Shown piece by piece: positions 18,230 to 27,138 of a stretch of DNA of 53,071 nt. Where the stretch lies: the NCBI GenBank assembly GCA_019241285.1, contig JAFAXD010000202.1, forward strand, positions 1 through 53,071. Direction: 5' to 3'. Origin of the DNA: Xanthobacteraceae bacterium (GTDB taxonomy: Bacteria; Pseudomonadota; Alphaproteobacteria; Rhizobiales; Xanthobacteraceae). A program made the translations under genes and the position numbers. Position 1 is the first letter of the stretch. Every line of letters starts with the position of its first letter. A model generated the notes under the pieces. It was not told where the DNA came from. It searched no databases and worked only from the letters and a program-made list of their open reading frames with translations.

Positions 18230-18280
18230 GGCCATCCCTCGAGACGCGTGCGCGCAGCGCGCATGCTCCTCAGGATGAGG
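18230..18280 (-). repeat. Palindromic intergenic repeat, copy A1
   Basis: Reverse-oriented copy: GGCCATCCctcGAGACG, then central arms GCGTGCGCGC / GCGCGCATGC, then CTCCTCAGGATGAGG. It is one base short of the consensus near the left end (ccctcg instead of ccttcg). The outer blocks match the other eight copies; the central arms are unique but self-complementary. Confidence 0.85.
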
Positions 18281-18345
18281 ACCGAGATTGCTGAAGTGCC
18301 GGTAATCAACCGCAGCCCTCGCGCAGCCTTCCAGCAACCCGCAGC

Positions 18346-18399
18346 CCTCATCCTGAGGAGCTCACGCGCGACAGCGCGTGAGCGTCTCGAAGGATGGCC
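18346..18399 (+). repeat. Palindromic intergenic repeat, copy A2
   Basis: Forward copy: CCTCATCCTGAGGAG, central arms CTCACGCGC / GCGCGTGAG with a four-base loop, then GCGTCTCGAAGGATGGCC. It faces copy A1 as an inverted pair upstream of the first Liv operon. Confidence 0.88.
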
Positions 18400-18658
18400 A
18401 CACATGTCATGTATGGAGATGGGCGTCATCTATGCGATTGCCGTCATCTATGCGCTGCCCGTCCGGAACGAGCCCAGAAAAAGCGTTTACAGAATCACGG
18501 CTCCGGAGGCCGCCGCTTACGCGCGGCTCGACGGTGACAACCGTTTCGTTCCCCGATTTGACATCGGTGCTGAAATCGTCGCGTGTTGCCCACAAATTTG
18601 GCATGTGACTTGCCTTCCATTTTGCAATCCCGCGACATCATAACCGGAGAAAAACGAA

Positions 18659-19903
18659 ATGCGCTTCTTGCGGCCTCGCGTCGGTGCCATGCTCAGATCC
18701 CAGCCGCACCGCCGGCGTATGTTGGCGCTGGCACTTGCAGCCCTCGGGTTGTTCCTCGCATCCCACGTGCAGGCGGAGAATTCTGCAATCCGCATTGGCG
18801 CGCCGTTGCCGCTGACCGGGGCGCTCTCGCCCGAAGGCCTCAAGCTGCAGCAGGGCTATGAGCTATGGAAGGACGTCGTCAACGCAGCCGGCGGCATCAA
18901 TGTCGGCGGAACCAAGCGGCTGGTCGAAATCGTCTATTACGATTATCAGTCGGCGACCCCCAAGGCGGTGCAGCTCGCCGAGAAGCTCGCGACCGACGAC
19001 AAGGTCGACTTCATGTTCTCGCCCTTCGGCTCCGGCGCCACCAAGGCGGCGAGCACCGTGTCCGAGCGCTACGGCATTCCGACCATCGCCCCGACGGCCT
19101 CCTCGGCTGAAGTCTACGACCAGGGCTACAAGAACCTGTTCGGCACGTTCACCGACAACAGCACCCTGTCGGAGCCGATGACCGACATCGCCAAGGCCAA
19201 GGCACCCAAGGTGCAGCGCATCGCCATTCTGGCGCGCAATGATCTTTACCCGCTCGCGCTTGGTCAGGAGTTCGAGAAATCCGGCAAGAAGCGCGGGTTC
19301 GAGATCGTCTACTTCGGCAAATACGCGATCAACACGCTCGACCACGCCTCGGCCCTGACCGAGATCAAGGGCGCGAACCCGGATTGGATCGTCGCGACCG
19401 GCTACATCAACGACATGATCCTGATCCGCAAGCAGATGGCGGACCTCGGCGCCAAGGCGCAGGTAGTGACCATGATCAACGCGCCGGCCTATCAGGAATT
19501 CATCGATGCGACCGGCCCACTCGCCGAGAACGTCACCAGCGCCACCTGGTGGCATCCGGCCGAGCACTATCAGAGCAAGGACGCCTTCGGCAGCACCGAA
19601 CACTATACCGAGCTCTTCCAGAACAAGTTCAAATCGCTCCCCGACTTCACCAACGCGACCGGCAGCGCGTCGGGCGTGGTGCTGCAAATGGCCATCGAGA
19701 AGGCGGGCTCGACCGATCGCGCCAAGGTTCGCGAGGCGCTGGCCGCGGGCGGGTTTGATACGTTCTTCGGCCCGCTCAGCTTCAACGCCGCCGGCCAGGC
19801 GACGTCCTACGTGCCGCCGGTGTTCCAGATCCAGAGGGGCAAGGCTGTCGTCATCTATCCGGACGCGATCAAGGCCGGCGACCTGCAGCTCGGCGTACAG
19901 TAG
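18659..19903 (+). CDS. Branched-chain amino acid-type ABC transporter substrate-binding protein
   Basis: 414 residues; periplasmic ligand-binding protein of the LivJ/Peripla_BP_6 type. A cleavable signal peptide ([22 protein letters not shown]) is followed by IRIGAPLPLTGALSPEG, typical of the family's first strand, and by the VDFMFSPFGSGATKAAS and IPTIAPTASSAEVYDQG segments of the ligand cleft. GGAG lies nine bases before the ATG. The ligand is unknown; HAAT-family proteins bind amino acids, amides, urea or aromatic acids. It heads the operon livJ-H-M-G-F, with the next start 10 bases away. Confidence 0.93.
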   Translation: MRFLRPRVGAMLRSQPHRRRMLALALAALGLFLASHVQAENSAIRIGAPLPLTGALSPEGLKLQQGYELWKDVVNAAGGINVGGTKRLVEIVYYDYQSATPKAVQLAEKLATDDKVDFMFSPFGSGATKAASTVSERYGIPTIAPTASSAEVYDQGYKNLFGTFTDNSTLSEPMTDIAKAKAPKVQRIAILARNDLYPLALGQEFEKSGKKRGFEIVYFGKYAINTLDHASALTEIKGANPDWIVATGYINDMILIRKQMADLGAKAQVVTMINAPAYQEFIDATGPLAENVTSATWWHPAEHYQSKDAFGSTEHYTELFQNKFKSLPDFTNATGSASGVVLQMAIEKAGSTDRAKVREALAAGGFDTFFGPLSFNAAGQATSYVPPVFQIQRGKAVVIYPDAIKAGDLQLGVQ

Positions 19904-19912
19904 CCGTCACGC

Positions 19913-20797
19913 ATGTTGTACGTCCAGGTGCTGGTGAACGGCCTCCTGCTGGGAGGCCTTTATGCGTGCATCGCGGCCGGCTTCTCGTTGGTCTGGGGTG
20001 TGCTCAACGTCATCAATATCCTGCACGGATCGTTCGTCGTTCTGGGCGCCTATCTGGCGTTCTTTGCCTATACGGCGCTCGGCATTCACCCCTATCTGTT
20101 TGCGCCGATCGCCGCGCTCGTGCTGTTCGGGCTCGGTTACGCGATCCAGTACACGGTGGTGAACCGGGTCATCGAGGCGCCGGTGCTGGTCACCATGACG
20201 GCAACCTTCGGGCTCGCGCTGCTGCTCGACAACATCATGCTGGTCGCATTCAAGGCCGATTTCCGCAAGATCAACCTGGTGCCCCCGCTCGGGGTCGTCG
20301 ACGTCGGGAAACTCGTTCCCGGGCTGAACGTCGTGGTCCCCGTCGATCGCCTGGCCAGCATGCTGTTCGCGCTGCTATTCGTGGCCCTGCTCTACTTGTT
20401 GCTACGGCGGACCGCGGTGGGCCGCGCCATCGTCGCGGTGCGTATGGATCGCTATGCCGCGACCCTGATGGGCGTTGATCCAACCGTGATCTTTGCGCTG
20501 ACGTTCGGCATCGGCGCAGCACTTGCCGGCGCTGCCGGCGCCCTGCTCAGCCCGATTTTTCCCATCTCGCCCCTCGCCGCCACGAGTTATCTGGGCAAGG
20601 CCTTCGTGACCTGCGTGCTGGGCGGGCTCGGCAGCGTATCCGGCGTTCTGGTCGGCGGATTGCTGCTCGGCGTACTCGAAAGCTTCGGCGCCATTTTCCT
20701 TGGGCCTGAGCACGCGCTTACCTTATCTTTCAGCGTGCTGATCATCTTTTTGCTGTTCCGGCCGAGCGGTCTCATGGGCAAACGGGGGTTCGTGTGA
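19913..20797 (+). CDS. Branched-chain amino acid-type ABC permease, LivH family
   Basis: 294 residues, about eight membrane helices. The LivH features are [29 protein letters not shown] at the N-terminus and the ATP-subunit contact region near [23 protein letters not shown], with [27 protein letters not shown] near the end. It forms the inner-membrane channel with the LivM-type partner. Its stop overlaps the next start. Confidence 0.94.
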   Translation: MLYVQVLVNGLLLGGLYACIAAGFSLVWGVLNVINILHGSFVVLGAYLAFFAYTALGIHPYLFAPIAALVLFGLGYAIQYTVVNRVIEAPVLVTMTATFGLALLLDNIMLVAFKADFRKINLVPPLGVVDVGKLVPGLNVVVPVDRLASMLFALLFVALLYLLLRRTAVGRAIVAVRMDRYAATLMGVDPTVIFALTFGIGAALAGAAGALLSPIFPISPLAATSYLGKAFVTCVLGGLGSVSGVLVGGLLLGVLESFGAIFLGPEHALTLSFSVLIIFLLFRPSGLMGKRGFV

Positions 20798-21774
20798 TGC
20801 GGCGCGCGCTGCTGCTCGGAGGCCTTGCGGTGCTTGCACTCGCGCTCGCCGCGCTTCCGTTCATGAGCGGCAATTATCTGGTGCGGCTCGCCACCATTGC
20901 CTTCATGTACGTGGTGCTTGCCTCGTCCTGGAACATCATCGGCGGACTTGCCGGATATCCGTCCTTTGCCAGCGCGGCGTTCTTTGGCCTTGGCGCCTAT
21001 GGAAGCGCGATCGTACGCGCTCACGCGGCTCTGCCGCTGGCGTGGTGCGCTGGCGCACTGACCGCGAGCCTCTTCGCATTGCTGATCGGGCCGGCGATCC
21101 TGCGGCTGCGCGGGCATTACTTTGCGGTCGCAAGCCTGGTGCTGGCGCCGGTGCTGCGCGAGCTCGTCAACGGCGCCACGGACCTGACGGGCGGCGGCAT
21201 GGGGCTCACCCTGCCCGGCTCCACCGCGCTAAGTGTCGATGCCACGGCGCGGCTCTATTACGCCGTGATGCTCGCCGCAGCGGTTGGGACGGTGTTGTTC
21301 ACGATATTGATCCTGAGCAGCAGGCTGGGCTGGGCGCTGCGCTGCATCGAACAGAACGAAGATGCCTCGACCGTGCTCGGCGTCAACACGCTCACCGCCA
21401 AGGTCGCCGCCTTCGTCGCGTCCGCGGCGCCGGCGGGCCTCGCGGGCGCAATCTACGCGACCTGGATCGGCTACATCGACCCGACCGACGTGTTCGACGA
21501 CCTGCTCTCTGTGAAGCCCATCGTGATGGCGTTCCTGGGCGGCGTCGGCACGATCGCCGGGCCGGTATTCGGCGCCGCAATCTTTGTCGCTTTGGAAGAG
21601 TTGGTCTGGCGCAACGTCCTCAACTTCCATGCCGGCATCCTCGGCATCATCATCGTCTGCCTGCTGGTGTTCATTCCCGGCGGACTCGGAAGCTTCCGTC
21701 ATGCCGCCGCACGGGTGCGTGCGCTCGCGTCGAAGCAAACAAACGGCACGGCGCGCGTGCGGAGCGCGGCATGA
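20797..21774 (+). CDS. Branched-chain amino acid-type ABC permease, LivM family
   Basis: 325 residues from ATG 20797 (TGATG overlap with the LivH stop); GTG 20794 would add one residue. About nine helices, with the LivM hallmarks [54 protein letters not shown] and [18 protein letters not shown]. The Gly/Ala-rich end [23 protein letters not shown] is also typical. It overlaps the following ATPase gene by ATGA. A short positively charged tail follows the last helix. Confidence 0.94.
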   Translation: MRRALLLGGLAVLALALAALPFMSGNYLVRLATIAFMYVVLASSWNIIGGLAGYPSFASAAFFGLGAYGSAIVRAHAALPLAWCAGALTASLFALLIGPAILRLRGHYFAVASLVLAPVLRELVNGATDLTGGGMGLTLPGSTALSVDATARLYYAVMLAAAVGTVLFTILILSSRLGWALRCIEQNEDASTVLGVNTLTAKVAAFVASAAPAGLAGAIYATWIGYIDPTDVFDDLLSVKPIVMAFLGGVGTIAGPVFGAAIFVALEELVWRNVLNFHAGILGIIIVCLLVFIPGGLGSFRHAAARVRALASKQTNGTARVRSAA

Positions 21775-22543
21775 TGAAAGCGCCCGGCTCATCCGGTCCC
21801 CTGCTGGCGCTCTCGGACGTGAGCAAACGTTTCGGTGGGCTGCTTGCGCTCAACCGCGTGAGCTTCACGCTCGTGCCGGGTGAGATCGTCGGATTGATTG
21901 GACCGAACGGTGCCGGCAAAACGACATTGATCAATGTCGTGACGGGGTGCAGGCGCCAGATACAGGCGAGATCGCGTTCACAGGCCATCGCATCGATCGT
22001 CTACCGGCATTTCGCATCGCCCGGCTCGGCATCGGCCGCACCTTTCAGGTGGTGCAACCGTTTCCGCGCATGAGCGTGCTCGAGAACGTCGCTGCCGGCG
22101 CCTTGTTTGCCGGTCGCGCCCACTCGATCGCGGCGGCGCGTACCCGCGCCATGGAATGTCTAGAATTCACCGGGCTTGCCGCCACTGCCGACACGCCCGC
22201 GGCGCAACTCACGCTGCCTGATCGCAAGCGGCTGGAGCTTGCCAAGGGACTTGCCACCGATCCCAAGCTGTTGCTGCTCGATGAGGTCAACGCCGGCCTC
22301 AACGCAACCGAGATCGAGCGCGCCTTGACGTTGATCCGCGCCATCGCGGCCCAAGGCATCACGATCCTTCTGGTTGAGCACCTGATGAAGGTGGTCACCC
22401 GCGCTTGCGCCCGCGTCCTGGTGCTGCACCAGGGCGCACTGATTGCTGATGGATCACCGGCCGAAGTCATTCGCGATCCGCAGGTGGTTGACGCCTATCT
22501 GGGCGCCGACTTCCGCGCCGACACGACGGCTGAGCGGAGCTGA
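21771..22543 (+). pseudogene. Frameshifted LivG-type ABC ATPase
   Basis: Starting at ATG 21771 the first frame gives a normal LivG beginning with Walker A (GPNGAGKTT) and INVVTG. At 21944-21948 (ggggtg) the reading changes to [10 protein letters not shown] and stops at 22073. The other frame resumes at once with [16 protein letters not shown] and continues to the family end: [17 protein letters not shown] (Q-loop region), LTLPDRKRLELAKGLA (signature segment), LLLLDEVNAG (Walker B) and LVEHLMKVV (H-loop). One base restored in the G run gives NVVTG-x-QAPDTGEI. Either the transporter has lost this ATPase, or the base is a sequencing error, or frameshifting occurs. Upstream and downstream genes are intact. 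Confidence 0.85.
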
Positions 22544-22546
22544 GCC

Positions 22547-23281
22547 GTGGCAACCACGCTTCTCGAGGTCACAGGGTTGTGCGTCGGCTATGGCGACGTC
22601 CGCGTCCTGCATGAGGTCGGCCTCGTCGTCAAACGCGGTGAGATCGTGTGTCTCATCGGTTCCAACGGCGCCGGCAAGACGACGCTGCTGCGTGCGCTCT
22701 CGGGTGTGGTGCGGGCGAGCGCCGGCACCATCAGCTTCGCCGGCGAGTCGTTGATCGGGCTTGCGCCCCAGCAGATCGTGCGACGCGGCATTGCCCATGT
22801 GCCGGAAGGCCGGCGCCTGTTTGCCGGCATGAGCGTGCGCGAAAATTTGTTGATGGGCGCCTACCTGCGCCGCGGCGCGCGCACGGAGATTCGGCGCGAT
22901 CTCGATCTGGTGCTGACCACGTTTCCGCGCCTCGCCGAGCGGCTATCGCAGGACGCGGCGACCCTCTCCGGCGGTGAGCAGCAGATGTGCGCCATTGGCC
23001 GCGGGCTCATGGCGGGGCCGCAGTTATTGCTGATCGATGAGCTCTCGCTCGGACTCGCGCCCAAGCTCGTGGGCGAGCTTGGTCAGGCGCTGCTCGCAAT
23101 CAATCGCGCCGGGCTTTCCGTGCTGCTGGTCGAGCAGGACGTGGCCACGGCGTTACGGCTCGCCAACTATGGTTTCGTGCTCGACACCGGGCACATCGTC
23201 CTCGCCGATCCGACCGCCCTGCTGGCGAAGAACCCGATGGTCCAGGAGGCTTATCTCGGCCGCGCCGCGGTTAATGCCTGA
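22547..23281 (+). CDS. Branched-chain amino acid-type ABC ATPase, LivF family
   Basis: 244 residues from GTG 22547, three bases after the previous stop. It has Walker A GSNGAGKTT, Q-loop region, signature LSGGEQQM, Walker B LLLIDELSLGLAP and H-loop LLVEQDV. The 'AHVPEGRRLFAGMSVRENL' segment is characteristic of LivF. It is intact and could drive transport if it can pair with a functional LivG from elsewhere, such as the second cluster in this window. Confidence 0.93.
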   Translation: MATTLLEVTGLCVGYGDVRVLHEVGLVVKRGEIVCLIGSNGAGKTTLLRALSGVVRASAGTISFAGESLIGLAPQQIVRRGIAHVPEGRRLFAGMSVRENLLMGAYLRRGARTEIRRDLDLVLTTFPRLAERLSQDAATLSGGEQQMCAIGRGLMAGPQLLLIDELSLGLAPKLVGELGQALLAINRAGLSVLLVEQDVATALRLANYGFVLDTGHIVLADPTALLAKNPMVQEAYLGRAAVNA

Positions 23282-23293
23282 ACAAACTCTGGA

Positions 23294-23346
23294 CCTCGTC
23301 CTGAGGAGCCTTGACCTAAAGGGTCAAGGCGTCTCGAAGGACGGCC
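23294..23346 (+). repeat. Palindromic intergenic repeat, copy B1
   Basis: Forward copy just after livF: CCTCGTCCTGAGGAGC, arms CTTGACC / GGGTCAAG with loop TAAA, then GCGTCTCGAAGGACGGCC. It could form a strong hairpin in the livF 3' UTR. Confidence 0.88.
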
Positions 23347-23367
23347 ACACGCGAGATCGGAGTTCTT

Positions 23368-23420
23368 GGCCATCCTTCGAGACGCACGCGGGCAGAGCCC
23401 GCGTGCTCCTCAGGATGAGG
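23368..23420 (-). repeat. Palindromic intergenic repeat, copy B2
   Basis: Reverse copy: GGCCATCCTTCGAGACGC, arms GCACGCGGGC / GCCCGCGTGC, then CTCCTCAGGATGAGG. It forms an inverted pair with B1 (22 bases apart). Confidence 0.88.
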
Positions 23421-23455
23421 GCTGCGGTTCGTTGCGGCGCTTCAACAATTTCAGC

Positions 23456-23509
23456 CCTCATCCTGAGGAGCCTGGCCCCGCCAGGGGCCAGGCGTCTCGA
23501 AGGATGGCC
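23456..23509 (+). repeat. Palindromic intergenic repeat, copy B3
   Basis: Forward copy: CCTCATCCTGAGGAGC, arms CTGGCCCC / GGGGCCAG with loop GCCA, then GCGTCTCGAAGGATGGCC. It lies between the convergent livF and deacetylase-like genes, followed by a fragment (caggatgagggc, about 23546) that may be a fourth decayed copy. Confidence 0.88.
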
Positions 23510-23576
23510 GCGAGCAACCAGCCGCCGCAAATATTCACATCCCACCAGGATGAGGGCTTAGTTTGTTGCTCGCCTA

Positions 23577-24545
23577 TCAGTTAGTAGCCGCCGCTTTGAG
23601 AATTGCGTCGGTGTCGGTGAGCCAGACCTGGTCGTTGGTTTTCAATCGCCCGAGCAGGCGGCGCATGGCGGCGGCGCCATCGGGCGTGCCGATCACGAAC
23701 GGATGCAAACCGACCACGACCGTCGTGGCTTGCGCTTTCGGATCGGCGCGGGCTTCTTGCGCCAGTTCGCCGACATAGTCGGACCACAAGGTTTCGATCT
23801 CGCTCGGCGACTTCAGGCGCGCCAGAAACTGGCCCATGTCAACCGTCACCGTGGGGTATGGCAAATTGATGAGCGCTCCGTCCGGCGTCTTCAGTCGCGA
23901 GATGAAATCGGAATCCATCTGGTCGATCGTGTAGGTGATCCCTTCGGCCGCGACCGCCTGCATGGTGTCCGCGTTGGAATAGACGCTTGGGCTCGACCAA
24001 CCGGTCGGTCGCACGCCGGTGGTGCTGGCAATGAGGTCAAGGGTGCGGCGGACATAAGCCTTCTGCTGCGCAAGCCCGCGGCCGAGCGGCAGGATGTCGT
24101 TTGAATTGTTGATGCCATGAGCGATGATCGGCGCGGTGGGCTGATCCGCGCGGAACTCCTTCCACACCGCGGGATGTGCCGGCACGAAAGCCGCGTTCAG
24201 CACAATGCTGAGTGGCACGTTCAGTTCCTTGAACAGACGGGCGGTGCGCACATTGCCGAGCGTGATTGCATAATCGCGGAATGCCTCGTTCACCAGGTCC
24301 GGATTGCGGCTCGCAAGATCGGGGCGCAGGACCGGGCCCTGGCCGAACCCGAACTCCTCGACGAACAACACGAAGCTGACAGCAACTTTTTTGCCGCCCG
24401 GCCAGGCAGCGACCGGAATCGCCTCGCGTGGAAACTTGGTGATCGAATCGGTCCCGTCTTGGGCCCTGGCCGGACCGCTGACATGAGCGGCCATCAGGAA
24501 TGCCATGGCGGCGATGAGACCGGCTGCACAAACCCGACGTTGCAT
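23577..24545 (-). CDS. Secreted polysaccharide deacetylase-like protein (NodB/PuuE type)
   Basis: 322 residues with a signal peptide (AAGLIAAMAFLMAAHVSGPARA). The domain has the NodB-like order VAVSFVLFVEEFGFG (in place of the F-D-D/E metal motif), FKELNVPLSIVLNAAFVPAHP, IIAHGINNSNDILPL (His motif) and WSSPSVYSNADTMQAVAAEGITY, with VGLHPFVIGTPDGAAAMRRLL near the end. This resembles the allantoinase/PuuE-type branch. In place of the usual Asp pair the first motif has Glu residues, so catalysis is uncertain. GGAG lies about eight bases before the ATG. It is convergent with the first Liv operon. Confidence 0.75.
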   Translation of the reverse strand: MQRRVCAAGLIAAMAFLMAAHVSGPARAQDGTDSITKFPREAIPVAAWPGGKKVAVSFVLFVEEFGFGQGPVLRPDLASRNPDLVNEAFRDYAITLGNVRTARLFKELNVPLSIVLNAAFVPAHPAVWKEFRADQPTAPIIAHGINNSNDILPLGRGLAQQKAYVRRTLDLIASTTGVRPTGWSSPSVYSNADTMQAVAAEGITYTIDQMDSDFISRLKTPDGALINLPYPTVTVDMGQFLARLKSPSEIETLWSDYVGELAQEARADPKAQATTVVVGLHPFVIGTPDGAAAMRRLLGRLKTNDQVWLTDTDAILKAAATN

Positions 24546-24744
24546 GGTCGTTCTCCCCCTATTGGCGTGCTTTTGAGGTCAATTTCGCCGGTTGGTCAAG
24601 CTGATTGAGGGTTGCCGGGCAGCCCCCTCGATGGTCGTTTTGCTGAAATAAAGCGGCGTTTTTCAAGCGCGCCGCTATCGCAACCAAGCACCAGGTCGGA
24701 TATGGTGCGGCCCATTGTTGGGCAAGCACGGGAAAGGGTGTTCC

Positions 24745-25047
24745 ATGCGAGGCATTCGGATTGTCGTTGCCGCAGCTGCACTAATGGTTACGCCGGCTCT
24801 TGCGGCGGACGAAGTCCTGCAGTTGTCGACCATGACCTGCAAGCAGTTCGTCGACGCGCCCAAGGATTCGGTCGGGGTAATTCTGACATGGATGATGGGA
24901 TATCTGCAGGATTCCGACGAACCGGCCGAGATCAACTTCACCAAGATGGAAGATGTCGGCAAGAAGCTCAAAACCTATTGCGACACGAATCCGAGCCACG
25001 CCTTGATGACGGCGCTCGACAAGGTCACTGACGAGGACAGCAAATAA
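24745..25047 (+). CDS. HdeA/HdeB-like periplasmic acid-stress protein
   Basis: 100 residues from ATG 24745 (ggaaaggg ribosome site; the track starts too early at 24715). A signal peptide (RIVVAAAALMVTPALA) is followed by LSTMTCKQFVDAPKDSVGVILTWMMGYL and KLKTYCDTNPSHALMTAL. The two cysteines in these positions match the disulfide of HdeA/HdeB chaperones, which hold unfolded periplasmic proteins at low pH. Length also fits. It is monocistronic, with a hairpin downstream. Confidence 0.8.
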   Translation: MRGIRIVVAAAALMVTPALAADEVLQLSTMTCKQFVDAPKDSVGVILTWMMGYLQDSDEPAEINFTKMEDVGKKLKTYCDTNPSHALMTALDKVTDEDSK

Positions 25048-25149
25048 CTAACACCACGACGTCCGTCTGTGAGACTAACCGGCAGCGCGCTTGTCAGCGA
25101 AATGGTGACCCCGGCAATGCAATCTAAAACTTCCGTCACCCTAACGGCG

Positions 25150-25178
25150 GCTGCCGCCGCGACGTCGGCGGCGGCAGC
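25150..25178. terminator. GC-rich hairpin between convergent genes
   Basis: The stem gctgccgccgcgac / gtcggcggcggcagc is nearly perfect with one bulged base. It lies between the HdeA-like gene and the convergent YPK-repeat gene, so it may end transcription from one or both sides. No U run follows, so intrinsic termination is not assured. Confidence 0.4.
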
Positions 25179-25269
25179 AGCTGCTCACAAATAAATGCTC
25201 TGGAAGTGCAGTGTCGTCGGTGCGCTTGCGCACGGTCATTGGACACCTGCACACCAAGACGGGATCGGA

Positions 25270-25536
25270 TTAGTGCGTCCCGCTCTTGGGATAGACCGGA
25301 ATAAAGTTACCGCCGACGCCGTCCTTGGTCACCGTGTTGTTCTTCGACGTGCCGCTGACCTTGGGGTAGCTCGGAGCCGTGTTCGGACCCACGCCGTCGT
25401 TGGTCATCTTGTGATTCTTGGAGGCCTCGACCTTGGGATATTGCGGGATCACATTACCGCCGACATAGGCCCAGGCACCAGTCGTTGCGACCAAAAACGC
25501 GGCCGCGGAAGCAACCATCAGAACTTTGTTGCGCAT
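25270..25536 (-). CDS. Small secreted protein with YPK repeats
   Basis: 88 residues from ATG 25536 (GAGG eight bases upstream); the track's 25623 start is too early. A signal peptide (MRNKVLMVASAAAFLVATTGAWA) precedes three imperfect repeats of about 24 residues, each with a VG(G/P)N-x-(I/A)P-x-YPK core: YVGGNVIPQYPK, GVGPNTAPSYPK and GVGGNFIPVYPK. Between them are basic Ser/Thr/Asn-rich linkers. I know no family. It is probably periplasmic or extracellular; the repeats suggest a structural or surface-binding role, which is inference. Confidence 0.7.
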   Translation of the reverse strand: MRNKVLMVASAAAFLVATTGAWAYVGGNVIPQYPKVEASKNHKMTNDGVGPNTAPSYPKVSGTSKNNTVTKDGVGGNFIPVYPKSGTH

Positions 25537-25722
25537 TAGCATTCCTCTATTTTCGTTTTCATTCGTCGTCCCCGCGCGAAGGTTACAGCGCCGTAATACT
25601 TGCGGCAATAAAACGGCACGCATAGGTGCCCACGTGCTTACACATGTTGGTTGCGGATATGCGTGCGTATTGCCAGCGCAGCGCGCTCGCTCAAATCAAC
25701 GGCAAGGTGCCTGAAGTTTGGG

Positions 25723-26892
25723 CTACTTCAGCGTCCAATACGCTTTTGGATCGCCGGCCAATCTGCGAATCGCGCTGATTGGATGGAAGAAGGCGACATC
25801 GACGTTGCGCCGGCGCTCCACATCTTCGAGGCACATCGCCGAGAAGAAGATGCCGACAGGCCGATAGGCGCCGCGAATGAAACCAAAGACCGGCGATGCC
25901 GACATACCCTGACACGGAAGCTCGCTCTCCATATCCGGATAGGCACGTGCCTCGCCGGGCGGCAGCATCATCATGTAGGCGTTGTCCATGCGGTTGCGCA
26001 CGCGCGTAATGAAGCGCTCGAAATCGTGCGCGCTCATGCCCCGCCGGTTGCTCTGGGAGACCTCGGACAGCGCGCCGCGCACGAACTCGGGCGTCATCTT
26101 GACGGCGATTCCCGGATAGACCTTGGCACCGTCCATATCGCTGAACACGTCCGGATCACGGCCGACGATGCAGACGAGATTGCCCTCAATATCGGCGTCC
26201 GACACGGATGGATCGTCGTAGATGATCTGCTCGGGAGCCTGGGAGGCAAGATGCTCGCCGACAACCGCGACGCTGATATCCAGGCCGTCCTTGCGCAGGC
26301 TTTTCGCGCTGTCGGGAAAGAGCTCCGCCAGGTGCTCGGTCGTGACGATCAGGTCCGGCGCGTTCCAAAAGAAGCAGTTGCCGTAGTTTGCCCCGAGAAA
26401 TCCGTCGCTGCGGAACTGTGCGTCGCGGTCCTTGTCGAGCGAGGCGATCAGCCGCGACGTGTGCCTGTGGACGGCACCCGGGGTGGGTGCCGGCAGCCCC
26501 ATCTGCACCGGGTAGCGCCGGCGCAACTCGTTGACGTTGTATTTGGTTTCGTCGAGGTGCGCGGCCAGGATGGGAAGCTCGATAGCGCGGAACAGCGCGG
26601 ACTGCGGACATTCGCCCTCCCAGGCCATCGCTTCCCGCACCGAGTCCTGAGCGAGGGCGGCCCGGCTGATCGTGATTGCCTCGTCGATGAAATCTTCCTT
26701 GGCCCGGCGAAAGAGCTCGGACGGATCGGCGAGAGGCGCAGCGCCGGGGACCGGGACTTGCGCGCGCGGAGTCCCGAGCGCGCCGGCGGCGGCTGCCGGC
26801 GTTGTCTCTGCAAGCGCGGCACGAGCCAACAGTGAGGCGCCGGCCGCCGCAGCAGGAAAACCGAGGAGGAGATTACGGCGGACGTGATCCAT
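25723..26892 (-). CDS. Putative Tat-exported trypsin-like protein
   Basis: 389 residues. The N-terminus (RRNLLLGFPAAAAGASLLARAALA) looks like a twin-arginine signal. From about residue 160 the order DGFLGANYG, VTTEHL (His187) and later GMSASPVF (Ser331) matches the trypsin-fold layout (GTGF..., TAAH..., GxSGxP). I do not see an obvious catalytic Asp. A preceding helical domain (60-150) has no name I can give. It lies directly downstream of a DegP gene on the same strand (246 bases), with a second DegP beyond, so it may belong to an extracytoplasmic protein-quality system. It could be an inactive homologue. Confidence 0.55.
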   Translation of the reverse strand: MDHVRRNLLLGFPAAAAGASLLARAALAETTPAAAAGALGTPRAQVPVPGAAPLADPSELFRRAKEDFIDEAITISRAALAQDSVREAMAWEGECPQSALFRAIELPILAAHLDETKYNVNELRRRYPVQMGLPAPTPGAVHRHTSRLIASLDKDRDAQFRSDGFLGANYGNCFFWNAPDLIVTTEHLAELFPDSAKSLRKDGLDISVAVVGEHLASQAPEQIIYDDPSVSDADIEGNLVCIVGRDPDVFSDMDGAKVYPGIAVKMTPEFVRGALSEVSQSNRRGMSAHDFERFITRVRNRMDNAYMMMLPPGEARAYPDMESELPCQGMSASPVFGFIRGAYRPVGIFFSAMCLEDVERRRNVDVAFFHPISAIRRLAGDPKAYWTLK

Positions 26893-27138
26893 GCGATGCT
26901 ACGCGAAGTTCCTCTAGCAACTTTTTCGGATAGTCGCCCCGGCGAATGGGAGTACATGAACAGTCGTAAATGAAAAGACCCCGCAGACACAGGGTGCGTC
27001 CGCGTCATTTGCATGCGCAAGTCAGCCATGTGCTGATCGCAGATCAACAACTCGAAAATTGGGGCTGTCAAGAAGCGGGACGCATGTCGGCGCCCGCGCG
27101 AACTGTTCACGCGGCGATCACGTTTTCGCGAGCTGCAT

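Larger units (their letters stand above)
18082..18658. other. Intergenic region carrying an inverted pair of palindromic repeats
   Basis: No credible gene lies between the cysteine-rich protein and the livJ-like gene. It holds two copies of the palindromic repeat, in opposite orientation and 65 bases apart (18230-18280 and 18346-18399). It also holds a 13-bp direct repeat cgtcatctatgcg at 18424 and 18442. The livJ promoter should lie in the last 200 bases; I cannot assign its boxes. Confidence 0.5.

Noticed and set aside
18424-18454. 13-bp direct repeat cgtcatctatgcg, twice with period 18
   Set aside because: Only two units, and no third copy or dyad; not enough to name as an element.
27033-27047. 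CTGAT-N5-ATCAA as a FixK/FNR site
   Set aside because: Spacer is one base too long and the first base is off consensus; no well-placed start codon.
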